In this document: positions 18,326 to 26,959 of the stretch, piece after piece | How the letters are laid out: the number at the start of each line of letters is the position of its first letter | Position numbering within the stretch: the first letter of the stretch is position 1 | Assembly (NCBI RefSeq): GCF_900169265.1 | Contig: NZ_FXYX01000003.1 | Span: forward strand, 62,001 to 126,000 | Direction of reading: 5' to 3' | Length of the DNA stretch: 64,000 nt | Origin: Brevibacterium iodinum ATCC 49514 | GTDB taxonomy: Bacteria > Actinomycetota > Actinomycetes > Actinomycetales > Brevibacteriaceae | Translations under genes and position numbers: made by a program | The notes under the pieces: generated by a model | What the model saw: the letters and a program-made list of their open reading frames with translations, nothing else | Told to the model about the DNA's origin: nothing | Database searches by the model: none

Positions 18326-20104
18326 ATGGAAGCAAAGCAGGTTCCAGACGTGCTCACCGAGATCGCTCGGTGGTGTGAGAGCCTGTCCGAAATGCCTCCT
18401 GCCGCGACCGAGGAAGAGGCGATCGATCGCATCACGGCTCTCGAGGAGCTGACCTCCGCCTGCGCCGCCGCGCAGGCCCGCGAATCCCTGACGTTCGATA
18501 TGCACCGCAGGAATCGGGAAGCCGAAGACGGGATACCGGGCAAGAAGCAGGGTCTCGGGGTCGGTTCGGAGATCGGCTTGGCCAGAAAGGTCTCCCGGCA
18601 CCGTGGCAACGCGCTGCTCAAATTCTCTCGGACCCTGCTCTTGGATCTGCCCAATGTCTACAGGGCGATGAAGGGTGGCGACATCTCGGAGGAGAAGGCC
18701 CGCACGGTCGCAAAGGAATCCGACTGGCTTCCCCCGGAGAAGAAGCACGAGCTCGACGAGCGGATGGCCGGACGGCTAGCCGAGGTGGGTGTCAGGCGAC
18801 TGGGCAGCGAAGTGAGGGCGCTCGCACAGAGGCTCGATCAGCAGGCTGCGGTCGACCACCTCGAGCGCTGTATCGAAGAGCGCTCGGTCAGCGTGCGTCC
18901 GGCACCGGGAAATATGGCGTACCTGACCGCTCTGCTGCCGAGGTCGCAGGCTGTCGCCGCATTCGCCAACCTCAAGAAGTCGGCGCAGACTGCCATCGCC
19001 GCAGGCAACGCCGATGGCCGTGGTCAGAATCAGATCGCTGCCGACCTCTTGGTCGAGCGACTGACCGGGCAGGCTGCTGCTGCGGCAGTGCCCACCGAAG
19101 TCCACCTCATCATGCAGGACAGCAGTCTGTTCGGGCCTGGGGAAGAATCGGCGTGGTTCCCCGGAGTCGGCCCGATCCCGGCACAAGCCGCCAGGGCCGT
19201 CGTTGCCGAAAACGAGGCCGCCACCTTCATCCGCAGGCTCTACACACGACCCGAAGACGGGCAGCTCGTGAGGATGGACTCGCGCCGCAGGGAATTCTCC
19301 GGGCTGCTTCGACGCATGGTCATCTTCCGCGACGACGTCTGCCGCTCGCCCTGGTGTGAGGCACCCATCCAGCACGCCGATCATGCCGACGCGGCTGCCG
19401 GCGGCGGCGAAACCGATTGGGACAACGCCTCTGGACTGTGCGCGGCCTGCAACTATCTCAAAGAACTCAGCGGTTGGCGCCACAAGGCAACTGCCGACGC
19501 CCTGGAGGTCGTCACACCGACCGGTCACCACTACAAAACCCGCACCAGACCACTCAGCGGCCCCGATCCCGGACGCGCCTCTGGTCAGGACGAGGGATTC
19601 GGTGCGAGGCATGGGCCCGGCGAACAGGATCCTCCTGATCAGGATCGGGAACGGCAACAACTTCCCGGTCGACAACACGGCCCCGAGCCGGGACGAGACT
19701 ATGGTCCCGAAACGGGACGCGGGCCCGCTCAAGCAGCGGAGGCGACGGCGCCGCCCGGTGACGGAACCCGTGCCGTGCCGCCGGGTGACGGAACCCGTGC
19801 CGTGCCGCCGGGTGATGGAACCCGTGCCGTGCCGCCGGGCGATGGAACCCGTGCCGCGACGTCGGGCGACAGAGCTCGTGCCGTTCCCCCGAGCGACCGT
19901 GACGGTGCTTCACCAGACGAAGGCGAACACGCGTTTTCGGTGCTGATCCAATGGCGGTACGTTCGCCGGACCTCGCAGCCGGCAACCGTCGAAGTCGGCG
20001 GGTCCACCATCGGAATCGATATCTTCGACGCTGACGAACGCCCGATGAGTCCCACGGAAGAACTCCTCTGCGCCGCAATCCTCAAACACCGAGGCAGGCT
20101 GTGA
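18326..20104 (+). CDS. DUF222 / HNH endonuclease domain protein (13E12 repeat family)
   Basis: Protein of 592 residues in three parts. An N-terminal DUF222 domain (about 20-300) comes first. An HNH nuclease-like domain (about 330-385) follows, with C and H ligands in CRSPWCEAPIQHADHAD and LCAACNYLKELSGW. Then comes a long, low-complexity tail that includes five copies of the nine-residue unit PPGDGTRAV (about residues 476-520), and a folded-looking C-terminus (FSVLIQWRYVRR). DUF222/HNH genes are multicopy in actinobacteria, including the mycobacterial 13E12 elements; their role is unclear. ATG 18326 follows a TAGTGT -10 box by seven bases; an upstream GTG at 18296 is possible. Isolated gene, no mobile-element ends seen. 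Confidence 0.85.
   Translation: MEAKQVPDVLTEIARWCESLSEMPPAATEEEAIDRITALEELTSACAAAQARESLTFDMHRRNREAEDGIPGKKQGLGVGSEIGLARKVSRHRGNALLKFSRTLLLDLPNVYRAMKGGDISEEKARTVAKESDWLPPEKKHELDERMAGRLAEVGVRRLGSEVRALAQRLDQQAAVDHLERCIEERSVSVRPAPGNMAYLTALLPRSQAVAAFANLKKSAQTAIAAGNADGRGQNQIAADLLVERLTGQAAAAAVPTEVHLIMQDSSLFGPGEESAWFPGVGPIPAQAARAVVAENEAATFIRRLYTRPEDGQLVRMDSRRREFSGLLRRMVIFRDDVCRSPWCEAPIQHADHADAAAGGGETDWDNASGLCAACNYLKELSGWRHKATADALEVVTPTGHHYKTRTRPLSGPDPGRASGQDEGFGARHGPGEQDPPDQDRERQQLPGRQHGPEPGRDYGPETGRGPAQAAEATAPPGDGTRAVPPGDGTRAVPPGDGTRAVPPGDGTRAATSGDRARAVPPSDRDGASPDEGEHAFSVLIQWRYVRRTSQPATVEVGGSTIGIDIFDADERPMSPTEELLCAAILKHRGRL
19751..19885 (+). repeat. 27-bp in-frame tandem repeat within the DUF222/HNH gene
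   Basis: Five consecutive 27-bp units start at 19751, 19778, 19805, 19832 and 19859. Units 1-4 differ at only a few bases and the fifth has drifted; a degenerate sixth may follow to 19912. They encode PPGDGTRAV-like repeats in a disordered linker. The near-identical DNA suggests recent slippage expansion, so copy number may vary between strains. Confidence 0.88.
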
Positions 20105-20182
20105 ACCGAGTCTGCCGAAGCGATGACAAGTGGTCACCGAAAGTTCAACTGCCCGCTCCATCACGGGACTATGGTGATAGTC

Positions 20183-20665
20183 ATGAACGACCTCAACGGG
20201 CAGCCGTCGCCCGCTGACCACATCGCGCCCTCCGGCCGAGCAGACGTTCCCGCGGTCGAAATCGTGTGGGGGATGCCGACGGGAATGGGTCCGTTGTGGC
20301 AGGGCATGCCCTCGGGGCCGGGAATCACCGGAGTCCTCCCGCCCCGCAGCGAGGTCGAAGCAGTCTATGGGGCCGCTGCCGCCGAGCCGCCGCTGAACGA
20401 GGACCCGAGGTTCGCGGCGGTGTTCGCCGACGTCTAAGAAGTCTCCGTCCGCAACGGACAGGTCCTCATGACATTGACGCGGACCCAGCCCGACGGGCGG
20501 CTGAGCTCGTTCGCCTACGGCCACGATTGGAAATGGGAAGAACCGAAATATCCGTGGGCATTCGAACTGCAGCGCCGCCCTGGCGAGGCTTCGACCGAAC
20601 TCGGCCACGGGCCCGGAGCACCCAACGGGCACCCCGGCTTGGCCATGTTCCGCAGCCCGCGGTGA
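20183..20665 (+). pseudogene. Small unknown gene interrupted by an in-frame stop
   Basis: An ATG at 20183, seven bases after a TATGGT -10-like box, opens an 84-residue frame ending in TAA at 20435-20437. The same frame then stays open for 76 more codons to a stop at 20663-20665, with the same high-GC codon use (continuing EVSVRNGQVLMTLTRTQPDG). The simplest reading is one protein of about 160 residues broken by a single nonsense change. Two separate small genes (second start ATG 20468) are the alternative. I do not recognise the family; tryptophan-rich DWKWEEPKYPWAF marks the second half. Confidence 0.45.
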
Positions 20666-20739
20666 GAAATCCTCGTCAGAACAGTTCCTCGTCAGCGGCA
20701 CCGAGCGGCTGAGTCAGCGACGGTCACTAGGATGGAGTC

Positions 20740-22941
20740 ATGCGTGAAGAAGACTCCTCAAAGACGGCCTCGACGGTGAACGCCGAACTGCCCGACGACG
20801 AAAACATCTGGCTCGAAGACATCTACGGCGACGAGCAGATCGCCTGGGTGAAGGACCAGAACGCGAAGACCCTCGAGCGCTTCCACGACGGCCTCTTCGA
20901 CGACATCTCCGATGATCTGCGCACCGCACTGGACTCCGACGACCGCATCCCGATGGTCACCAAACGCGGGGACCACTTCTATAACTTCTGGCGGGACAAG
21001 ACGAACCCGAAGGGCCTGTGGCGACGCACCTCCTGGGACAGCTACCGCACGGCCACCCCCGACTGGGAAGTGCTGCTCGACCTCGACGAACTGGCCGCAG
21101 AGGAAGACACCGCCTGGGTCTGGTCAGGAGCGATGGTGCGCCGCAGCGACAACCGCCGCGCACTCGTCCTCCTGTCCCCGGACGGAGGCGACTCGCACCG
21201 AGTCCGCGAGTTCGACCTCGACGACCTCGCCTTCGTCGACGGCGGCTTCGACATCCCCGCCGCCAAAACACGGTTGGCCTGGCTCGACGACGACACCGTG
21301 CTCGTCGCCACCGAAACCGACGCCGACTCACTGACGACCTCGTCCTACCCACGCCAAGCCCGAGCGCTCCGCCGTGGTCAGAGCCTCGACGACGCCCCGA
21401 TCGTCGCCGAAGTGCCGCGCGACCATGTGGCGATCTTCGTCGGCAGCGACATCCGCCCCGACACCGAGGCCACCGACCGCGCCGTCATCATCGACGCCAT
21501 CGACTTCTTCAACTCGACGATGAGCTTCCTCGACCTCGCCGACATCACGAGCGCAGACGGTTCGCTGTCGGTCGAACCGACGGCATGGGCCGACGCGCTT
21601 AACAGGGTCGACGTCCCCACCGACGTCGAGGTTGGCTTCGAGCGCGACCTCGTACTCTTCCGACCCCAGTCGACGTGGACGTCCACCACTGCGGAGGTGG
21701 CCGCCGGCGGCCTCGCCATCGCCGATATCGATGCAGTCAAGGCAGGCGAGATCGCTCCGCGCGTGATCTTCACCCCCGACGCCCACACCTCCCTGCAGTC
21801 CTTCACCTTCACCCGGGACTACCTAGTGCTCGAGCTGCTCGCCGACGTGCAGTCGAAGCTCACGGTCCTCGACCTGAACAACGGCTTCGCCGAATCCGGC
21901 CTGACCGGAGTTCCGGCCAACCATATGGTCGGCCTCGGCGCGGTCGACAAGTACGACCCGGCCACCGCCAACGACTTCTGGGTGGTCAGCACCGGCTTCC
22001 TCACGCCCTCGACATTGTCGTACGGCACCGTGGGCCCCTCCGACGAAGCTGCGGGAACGAACGAGTCCACCATCGAGGTGATCAAGTCAGCCCCGGCGAT
22101 GTTCGATGCCGAAGGGCTGAGCGTCGAGCAGCACTTCGCCACCAGCGCCGACGGGACGAAGATCCCGTACTTCCAGATCGGAGCCGACGACCTCGCGCTC
22201 GACGGAGAGAATCCCACCCTGCTCGACGGCTACGGCGGCTTCGAAGTCAGCCGCACTCCCGGATACTCACCCGTCGTCGGCATCGGCTGGCTCAGCCGCA
22301 GCACCACCGGCAACACCCTCCCGGCAGGTCGCCGAGGCGTCTATGTCCTCGCGAACATCCGCGGCGGAGGCGAATACGGACCCGAGTGGCACACCTCGGC
22401 GATGCGGGGGAACCGCATGCGCTGCTATGAGGACCACTCGGCCGTGGCACGCGATCTCATCGCCCGCGGAGTGACGAGCCCGAAGACGCTCGCCTGCGCC
22501 GGCGGATCCAACGGGGGCCTGCTGGTGGGCAATATGCTCACCCAGTATCCCGAGCTCTTCGGTGCTGTGTCCTGCGGCGTTCCGCTGCTGGACATGGCCC
22601 GATACACGAAGCTCAGCGCCGGCTATTCATGGAAGGCCGAGTACGGAGACCCGGACGTGGCCGAGGACTGGGCGTTCATCAGAGAGTTCTCTCCCTACCA
22701 CCTCCTTGAGGACGGTCAGGACTATCCGCCGGTGCTGTTCTGGACGGCCACGTCGGATGATCGGGTTGGGCCGGTGCAGGCACGAAAGATGGCCGCCCGG
22801 ATGCAGGCACACGGAATCGAGAACGTGTGGTTCTTCGAAGACACCGAAGGCGGACATTCCGCCGCTTCGGACAATGAGCAGACCGCGTTCACCCGGGCGC
22901 TGAGCTACCGGTTCATGTGGAACGCACTGACAGGGGAGTAG
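20740..22941 (+). CDS. Prolyl oligopeptidase family serine peptidase (S9A)
   Basis: Cytosolic-type oligopeptidase of 733 residues with no signal peptide: an N-terminal beta-propeller (about 70-430) that filters peptides and a C-terminal alpha/beta-hydrolase. The catalytic Ser is in CAGGSNGGLLVGN near residue 590, Asp in ATSDDRVGP near 672, and His in EGGHSAAS near 707. Family enzymes cleave short peptides after proline. The start ATG 20740 follows TAGGAT (20728-20733) by six bases, with GGAG between, so both leaderless and ribosome-site initiation are possible. The lipoate ligase gene follows after ten bases, so the two may be co-transcribed. Confidence 0.92.
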   Translation: MREEDSSKTASTVNAELPDDENIWLEDIYGDEQIAWVKDQNAKTLERFHDGLFDDISDDLRTALDSDDRIPMVTKRGDHFYNFWRDKTNPKGLWRRTSWDSYRTATPDWEVLLDLDELAAEEDTAWVWSGAMVRRSDNRRALVLLSPDGGDSHRVREFDLDDLAFVDGGFDIPAAKTRLAWLDDDTVLVATETDADSLTTSSYPRQARALRRGQSLDDAPIVAEVPRDHVAIFVGSDIRPDTEATDRAVIIDAIDFFNSTMSFLDLADITSADGSLSVEPTAWADALNRVDVPTDVEVGFERDLVLFRPQSTWTSTTAEVAAGGLAIADIDAVKAGEIAPRVIFTPDAHTSLQSFTFTRDYLVLELLADVQSKLTVLDLNNGFAESGLTGVPANHMVGLGAVDKYDPATANDFWVVSTGFLTPSTLSYGTVGPSDEAAGTNESTIEVIKSAPAMFDAEGLSVEQHFATSADGTKIPYFQIGADDLALDGENPTLLDGYGGFEVSRTPGYSPVVGIGWLSRSTTGNTLPAGRRGVYVLANIRGGGEYGPEWHTSAMRGNRMRCYEDHSAVARDLIARGVTSPKTLACAGGSNGGLLVGNMLTQYPELFGAVSCGVPLLDMARYTKLSAGYSWKAEYGDPDVAEDWAFIREFSPYHLLEDGQDYPPVLFWTATSDDRVGPVQARKMAARMQAHGIENVWFFEDTEGGHSAASDNEQTAFTRALSYRFMWNALTGE

Positions 22942-22951
22942 GTTGGGAGAC

Positions 22952-24031
22952 ATGACGAACGAGACGCAGCACTTCCACGGCGAATACAAGGTCATCGGCG
23001 GCAAACTCGTCGTCGCCGATGTCACCACCGACGGTCAGACCATCACCGAGGTGAAGATCTCCGGGGACTTCTTCCTCGAACCCGAGGAAGCCTATTTCGA
23101 CCTGGCACCGGCCCTCGTCGGCGCCAGCGTCACTGCCGATAATGCGGCGCTGCGCGGCCGCCTCGACGCGGCTCTGGCCGGATACGGTTCGGAACTGGCG
23201 ATGCACGGCTTCTCCACCGCCGATATCGCCACCGTCGTGCGTCGGGCATTGGGATCAGCGGCGAACTTCACTGACTTCGACTGGCAGGTCATCCGCGGCG
23301 AGGTGCTCCCCACTCAGCTCAATGTGGCGCTCGATCAGGTCCTGCTCGAGGAAGTCGCAGCAGGTCGCAGGCAGCCGACCCTGCGGTTCTGGGAATGGGA
23401 GGACACAGCCACCGTCATCGGGGCCTTCCAGTCCTACGTCAACGAGCTGCGGCCCGAAGGCGTGGAGAAGTACGACGTCCAGGTCGTGCGCCGCATCTCG
23501 GGCGGAGGTGCGATGTTCATGGAGGGCGGCAACTGCATCACCTATTCGATGTTCGTCCCGCCTGCCCTCGTCGCCGGCCTCGACTATGAGGAGTCGTATG
23601 TGTTCCTCGACCAGTGGGTGCTCGCGGCTCTCAAGACTCTCGGCGTGGAGGCGTTCTACAAGCCGATCAACGACATCTCCTCGACCGGAGGCAAGATCGG
23701 CGGTGCCGCACAGAAGCGCAATCGCGACGGCACACTGCTCCACCACGCGACGATGAGCTACGACATCGACGCGGACAAGATGGTCGAAGTTCTGCGCATC
23801 GGTGAAGCGAAGATCTCCGACAAGGGAGTAGCGAGCGCGAAGAAACGCGTCGACCCGCTGCGGAGTCAGACCGGTGAGGCACGCAAGGACATCATCGATG
23901 TCATGGCGGACACCTTCGCCACCCGCTATGGAGCCACTTACGGCACCTACACCGAGGAGGAGATCAAGCGGGCCCAGGAACTCGTCGATGAGAAGTTCGC
24001 GACCGAGAAGTGGACGCACCGAGTGCCGTGA
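22952..24031 (+). CDS. Lipoate--protein ligase A family protein
   Basis: Attaches lipoate (or octanoate) to E2 and GcvH proteins. The 359 residues have an N-terminal accessory domain resembling the LplA C-terminal domain and a biotin/lipoate ligase catalytic domain. Catalytic-domain motifs are VVRRISGGGAMFMEGGN near residue 180, KPINDISSTGGKIGGAAQKR with the expected catalytic Lys near 245, and LLHHATMSYDID. The domain order (accessory domain first) is a known variant. It lies ten bases after the peptidase gene, and its stop overlaps the next start by a GTGA. Confidence 0.86.
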   Translation: MTNETQHFHGEYKVIGGKLVVADVTTDGQTITEVKISGDFFLEPEEAYFDLAPALVGASVTADNAALRGRLDAALAGYGSELAMHGFSTADIATVVRRALGSAANFTDFDWQVIRGEVLPTQLNVALDQVLLEEVAAGRRQPTLRFWEWEDTATVIGAFQSYVNELRPEGVEKYDVQVVRRISGGGAMFMEGGNCITYSMFVPPALVAGLDYEESYVFLDQWVLAALKTLGVEAFYKPINDISSTGGKIGGAAQKRNRDGTLLHHATMSYDIDADKMVEVLRIGEAKISDKGVASAKKRVDPLRSQTGEARKDIIDVMADTFATRYGATYGTYTEEEIKRAQELVDEKFATEKWTHRVP

Positions 24032-24822
24032 GCACCTCTGAATCCACCGCTTTCCGGGGCACGATCGTGGCCCTCGGCGGTGGTGGATTCTCGATGTCCG
24101 AGACCGGGGAATCGGCCATTGACGACGAGCTGGTGCGCATGGCCGCCAGACGGATCCGCGGCGGCGCTGAGGACGAGGCCGGTGCTCAGAGTGGCTTCGG
24201 CGCCTCTGTTGGACTCCCGAACGTCTGCTTCGTCCCGACGGCATCCGGCGACAGCCGCGACTACATCGAGCGGTTCGAAGCGGCATTCGAGGCGCGCGCA
24301 CGAACCCATGTCCTCTCTCTGTTCGGGCAGAGTCCGTGGGACTACCAAGATCCGGCGATGCTGCTCGACATGGACCTCATCTACGTCGGCGGCGGCTCCA
24401 CGGCGAACCTGCTCAGCCTCTGGCGGAGGCATGGCGTCGACCAACGGATGAGAGAAGCAGCCGCCGGAGGAACGATCCTCGCCGGCATCAGCGCCGGTGC
24501 GAACTGCTGGTTCGAAGCATCCTCGACCGATTCGTTCGGTCCGCTGGCACCGCTGAACGACGGGCTCGGATTCCTGCAAGGGAGTGCCTGCCCGCACTTT
24601 CATGGAGAACCCGGACGGAAGGAATCCTTCCGGGAATGGATCGCACAGGGCCGACTTCCCGGCCCCGGAATCGCCATCGATGATCATGCCGCGGTCGTGT
24701 ACGTCGACGGTGCGGCCACCTCGGTGATGGTGGAGTCCACAGGGGCGCGGGCGCTCGTCGTTGATACGGGCGGTCGCCTGCACAACCTCGACGAACACCG
24801 CCCCGTCGCACCTGTCAGCTAA
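24028..24822 (+). CDS. Peptidase E-like serine peptidase (family S51)
   Basis: Protein of 264 residues of the class I glutaminase-like/S51 fold: nucleophile Ser in AGISAGANCW near residue 157, YVGGGSTANLL near 128, and CPHFHGEPGR near 192 supplying the His. Family S51 members are Asp-dipeptidases (PepE) or cyanophycinases; the lack of cyanophycin synthetase nearby favours dipeptidase. GTG 24028 overlaps the lipoate ligase stop, so it is translationally coupled. An in-frame GTG at 24010 is less likely. Confidence 0.85.
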   Translation: MSTSESTAFRGTIVALGGGGFSMSETGESAIDDELVRMAARRIRGGAEDEAGAQSGFGASVGLPNVCFVPTASGDSRDYIERFEAAFEARARTHVLSLFGQSPWDYQDPAMLLDMDLIYVGGGSTANLLSLWRRHGVDQRMREAAAGGTILAGISAGANCWFEASSTDSFGPLAPLNDGLGFLQGSACPHFHGEPGRKESFREWIAQGRLPGPGIAIDDHAAVVYVDGAATSVMVESTGARALVVDTGGRLHNLDEHRPVAPVS

Positions 24823-24924
24823 CACGGTTGAGGCAAGGAGAATTTCGGTGCGGACCGGTCGCCGCAACCAGCCGGGCTGTCTGTAGGATTGGGAATCAAT
24901 CACGTCCCCTTCACTAGGAGAGCC

Positions 24925-25710
24925 ATGCGCCAGGTCGAACCGTCCGTTGAACTGCTCGCTAAGCCCAATATCGATTGGGAAGCGATGAGGACTTACCTCG
25001 ACGAGGTGGGCGGAACCTCCTGGGCGGACCGGGTCGAAGATGCGGAATCTCCCGACGCCGAGGATCTCCTCGAGTTCTCCGGGCGCATGTGCTATCGCTC
25101 GTGGGAGCCGGGACTCAACCCGAACGTCTCGCGGGTGCGCACCGATTCCGCGCAGTACCTCGGCAACGTCGTGAAGTCCCAGCACGGGTCCGTGCTCGAA
25201 CACGCGAACTTCACCTTCGTCCTCCACAACGTCTCGCGCGTGCTCACCCACGAACTGATCCGCCATCGCGCGGGATCGGCGTTCTCGCAGGAATCGCTGC
25301 GCTACGTCCGGCTCACCGACATCCCGTTCTGGTTCCCCGAGTGGGCCCGCGAAGATCCCGAACTCATGGAACGCAGCCTCAAGGTCCTCGACACCCTCGA
25401 GGAGCACCAGCAGTGGATGGCCGAACATTTCGAGCTTGACGAGGAGGGCACGAAGTTCTCCCACAAGAAGCACATGACCTCGTTCATGCGCCGCTTCGCC
25501 CCCGAGGGCCTGGCCACCGGCATCGTCTACACCGCGAACCTGCGCTCGCTGCGCCACGTCATTGAAATGCGCACTGCAAAGGGCGCTGAAGAGGAGATCC
25601 GCCTGATCTTCAACAAGATCGGTGAGGCCATGCGCGAAGAGGCTCCGGCTGTCTTCGCTGACTACGAAGTCGTCGACGGAGAATGGATCCCCGGCACGCG
25701 CAAAGCCTGA
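24925..25710 (+). CDS. thyX: FAD-dependent thymidylate synthase
   Basis: Makes dTMP from dUMP using methylene-tetrahydrofolate and NADPH through FAD. The 261 residues include the ThyX signature RHRAGSAFSQES (RHR, seven residues, Ser) near residue 112 and the conserved QHGSVLEHANFTF before it. ATG 24925 has an AGGAGA ribosome site; an in-frame TTG at 24889 lacks support. Whether a thyA gene exists elsewhere cannot be seen. Confidence 0.96.
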   Translation: MRQVEPSVELLAKPNIDWEAMRTYLDEVGGTSWADRVEDAESPDAEDLLEFSGRMCYRSWEPGLNPNVSRVRTDSAQYLGNVVKSQHGSVLEHANFTFVLHNVSRVLTHELIRHRAGSAFSQESLRYVRLTDIPFWFPEWAREDPELMERSLKVLDTLEEHQQWMAEHFELDEEGTKFSHKKHMTSFMRRFAPEGLATGIVYTANLRSLRHVIEMRTAKGAEEEIRLIFNKIGEAMREEAPAVFADYEVVDGEWIPGTRKA

Positions 25711-25829
25711 GACCACGCAAGGCCTGTCGCGAAGCGTCCGGAGACCTCCGAGCGCCTCACACCTACAGACGCCTGACACGCCCAGCCACACCTGACGCCG
25801 ACGTCAGACAGATTTCAGGAGGAACCGTC

Positions 25830-26408
25830 ATGGCAGATATCTACGCAGCTCAGCTCAATCCCGGCAAGCTCGACGTCGTCACCGACTGGGTAGCCAAGCA
25901 GGACTGGGCCTCCGAGCTCGACCCCGCGGCGAACCCGCTCGAGGCCGTCACCGCGTATCGCTTCGACGACCCCGCCGGCGAAGTGGGCATCGAGATCCAC
26001 ATCGTGAAGAGCGGCGACCAGCTGCTGCAGGTGCCGCTGACCTACCGCGGAGAACCGCTCGAAGGCGCCGACGAAGCATTCATGGCCAATATGGAGCATT
26101 CGGTGCTCGGCAAGCGGTGGGTCTACGCCGGCATGGGCGACCCGCTGTTCCGGCAGCGCCTCGACCACACCATCGCCACCGCGTCGACCGCAGCGAAGCA
26201 GTACCGCGTCGACGAGGAGGGCAATCGGGGAGAAGAGATCACCGAGGTGGCCCACGCCTTCGGGACGGGACCTCTGCCGGGTGCCGGTGACGTCGAGATC
26301 CTCTACCGCCTGTCGCCCGAGTCTCCGGCGGAGAAGTCGGACGCCGGTCTGCTGCTGGGCCGCTGGGACGGTCAGGACACGAACGTCGTCCTCGCCATCA
26401 TGGTCTGA
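25830..26408 (+). CDS. Maltokinase N-terminal cap-like domain protein (CG0192 family)
   Basis: Protein of 192 residues resembling the N-terminal cap of actinobacterial maltokinases but without the kinase part. Recognisable segments are YRFDDPAGEVGIE near residue 45, LLQVPLTYRGEPLEGA near 70, and MEHSVLGKRWVYAGMGDP near 90. Stand-alone caps of this kind are common hypothetical proteins in Actinobacteria; the function is unproven. Strong CAGGAGGA ribosome site at ATG 25830. It may be co-transcribed with the HIT gene 80 bases downstream. Confidence 0.75.
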   Translation: MADIYAAQLNPGKLDVVTDWVAKQDWASELDPAANPLEAVTAYRFDDPAGEVGIEIHIVKSGDQLLQVPLTYRGEPLEGADEAFMANMEHSVLGKRWVYAGMGDPLFRQRLDHTIATASTAAKQYRVDEEGNRGEEITEVAHAFGTGPLPGAGDVEILYRLSPESPAEKSDAGLLLGRWDGQDTNVVLAIMV

Positions 26409-26488
26409 GGGCTTGCCAACACGATCTGAGGGACCCGATCCAGCACCGACAGGACAATCAACTGACAGCAGGGGAGGAATCGGAACTG

Positions 26489-26923
26489 ATGAGCAGCGAC
26501 TGCATCTTCTGCCAGATCGTCGCGGGTGACGCACCGAGTGCGCCGATCGCCGAGACCGAGTCGACCTTCGCGTTCATGGACATCCAACCCGGGTCGGACG
26601 GGCATCTGCTCGTCGTGCCGAAACGCCACAGCACGGACCTGCGGGACGTCCCCGCCGAGGATCTGTCTGCGGTGGCGCTCGAATCCCAGCGCATTGCCAA
26701 GCACGCGTTCGACGCGTGGGGAGCCGATGGCGTCAATCTCCTCAACTGCTGTGGTGCCGAGGCGTGGCAGACGGTCTTCCACTTCCATATGCACGTCATT
26801 CCGCGCTACCGGGACAAGGACAAGGACCGCCTGCATCTGCCGTTCGACCCCGGCGTCCGCGGGAATCCGGAACTCATCGGAACCCTGGCCGCGAGCATGC
26901 GGGAGTCACTCGGCGAGGAATGA
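26489..26923 (+). CDS. HIT family nucleotide-binding hydrolase
   Basis: Histidine-triad protein of 144 residues with HFHMHVIPR near residue 98, the catalytic His-phi-His-phi-His motif, and an N-terminal CIFCQIVAG zinc-type CxxC. Family members hydrolyse purine nucleotide conjugates such as AMP-lysine or Ap4A. The start has GGGGAGGAA upstream. It converges on the Zn alcohol dehydrogenase gene. Confidence 0.92.
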   Translation: MSSDCIFCQIVAGDAPSAPIAETESTFAFMDIQPGSDGHLLVVPKRHSTDLRDVPAEDLSAVALESQRIAKHAFDAWGADGVNLLNCCGAEAWQTVFHFHMHVIPRYRDKDKDRLHLPFDPGVRGNPELIGTLAASMRESLGEE

Positions 26924-26959
26924 GGCATTGCCGTAATTGCCGCCGACCCACCGGCCGAC

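Noticed and set aside
19751-19912. Possible CRISPR-like array
   Set aside because: The 27-bp units are contiguous, with no unique spacers, and lie in frame inside a coding sequence.
18326-20104. DUF222/HNH gene as part of a mobile intron, intein or insertion sequence
   Set aside because: No intron structure, no intein splice motifs, and no terminal inverted or direct repeats flank it; it has its own promoter-like box.
20435-20467. Programmed stop-codon readthrough in the small gene
   Set aside because: The stop is TAA followed by G, not the leaky TGA-CTA context, and no downstream structure is evident; a nonsense mutation is simpler.
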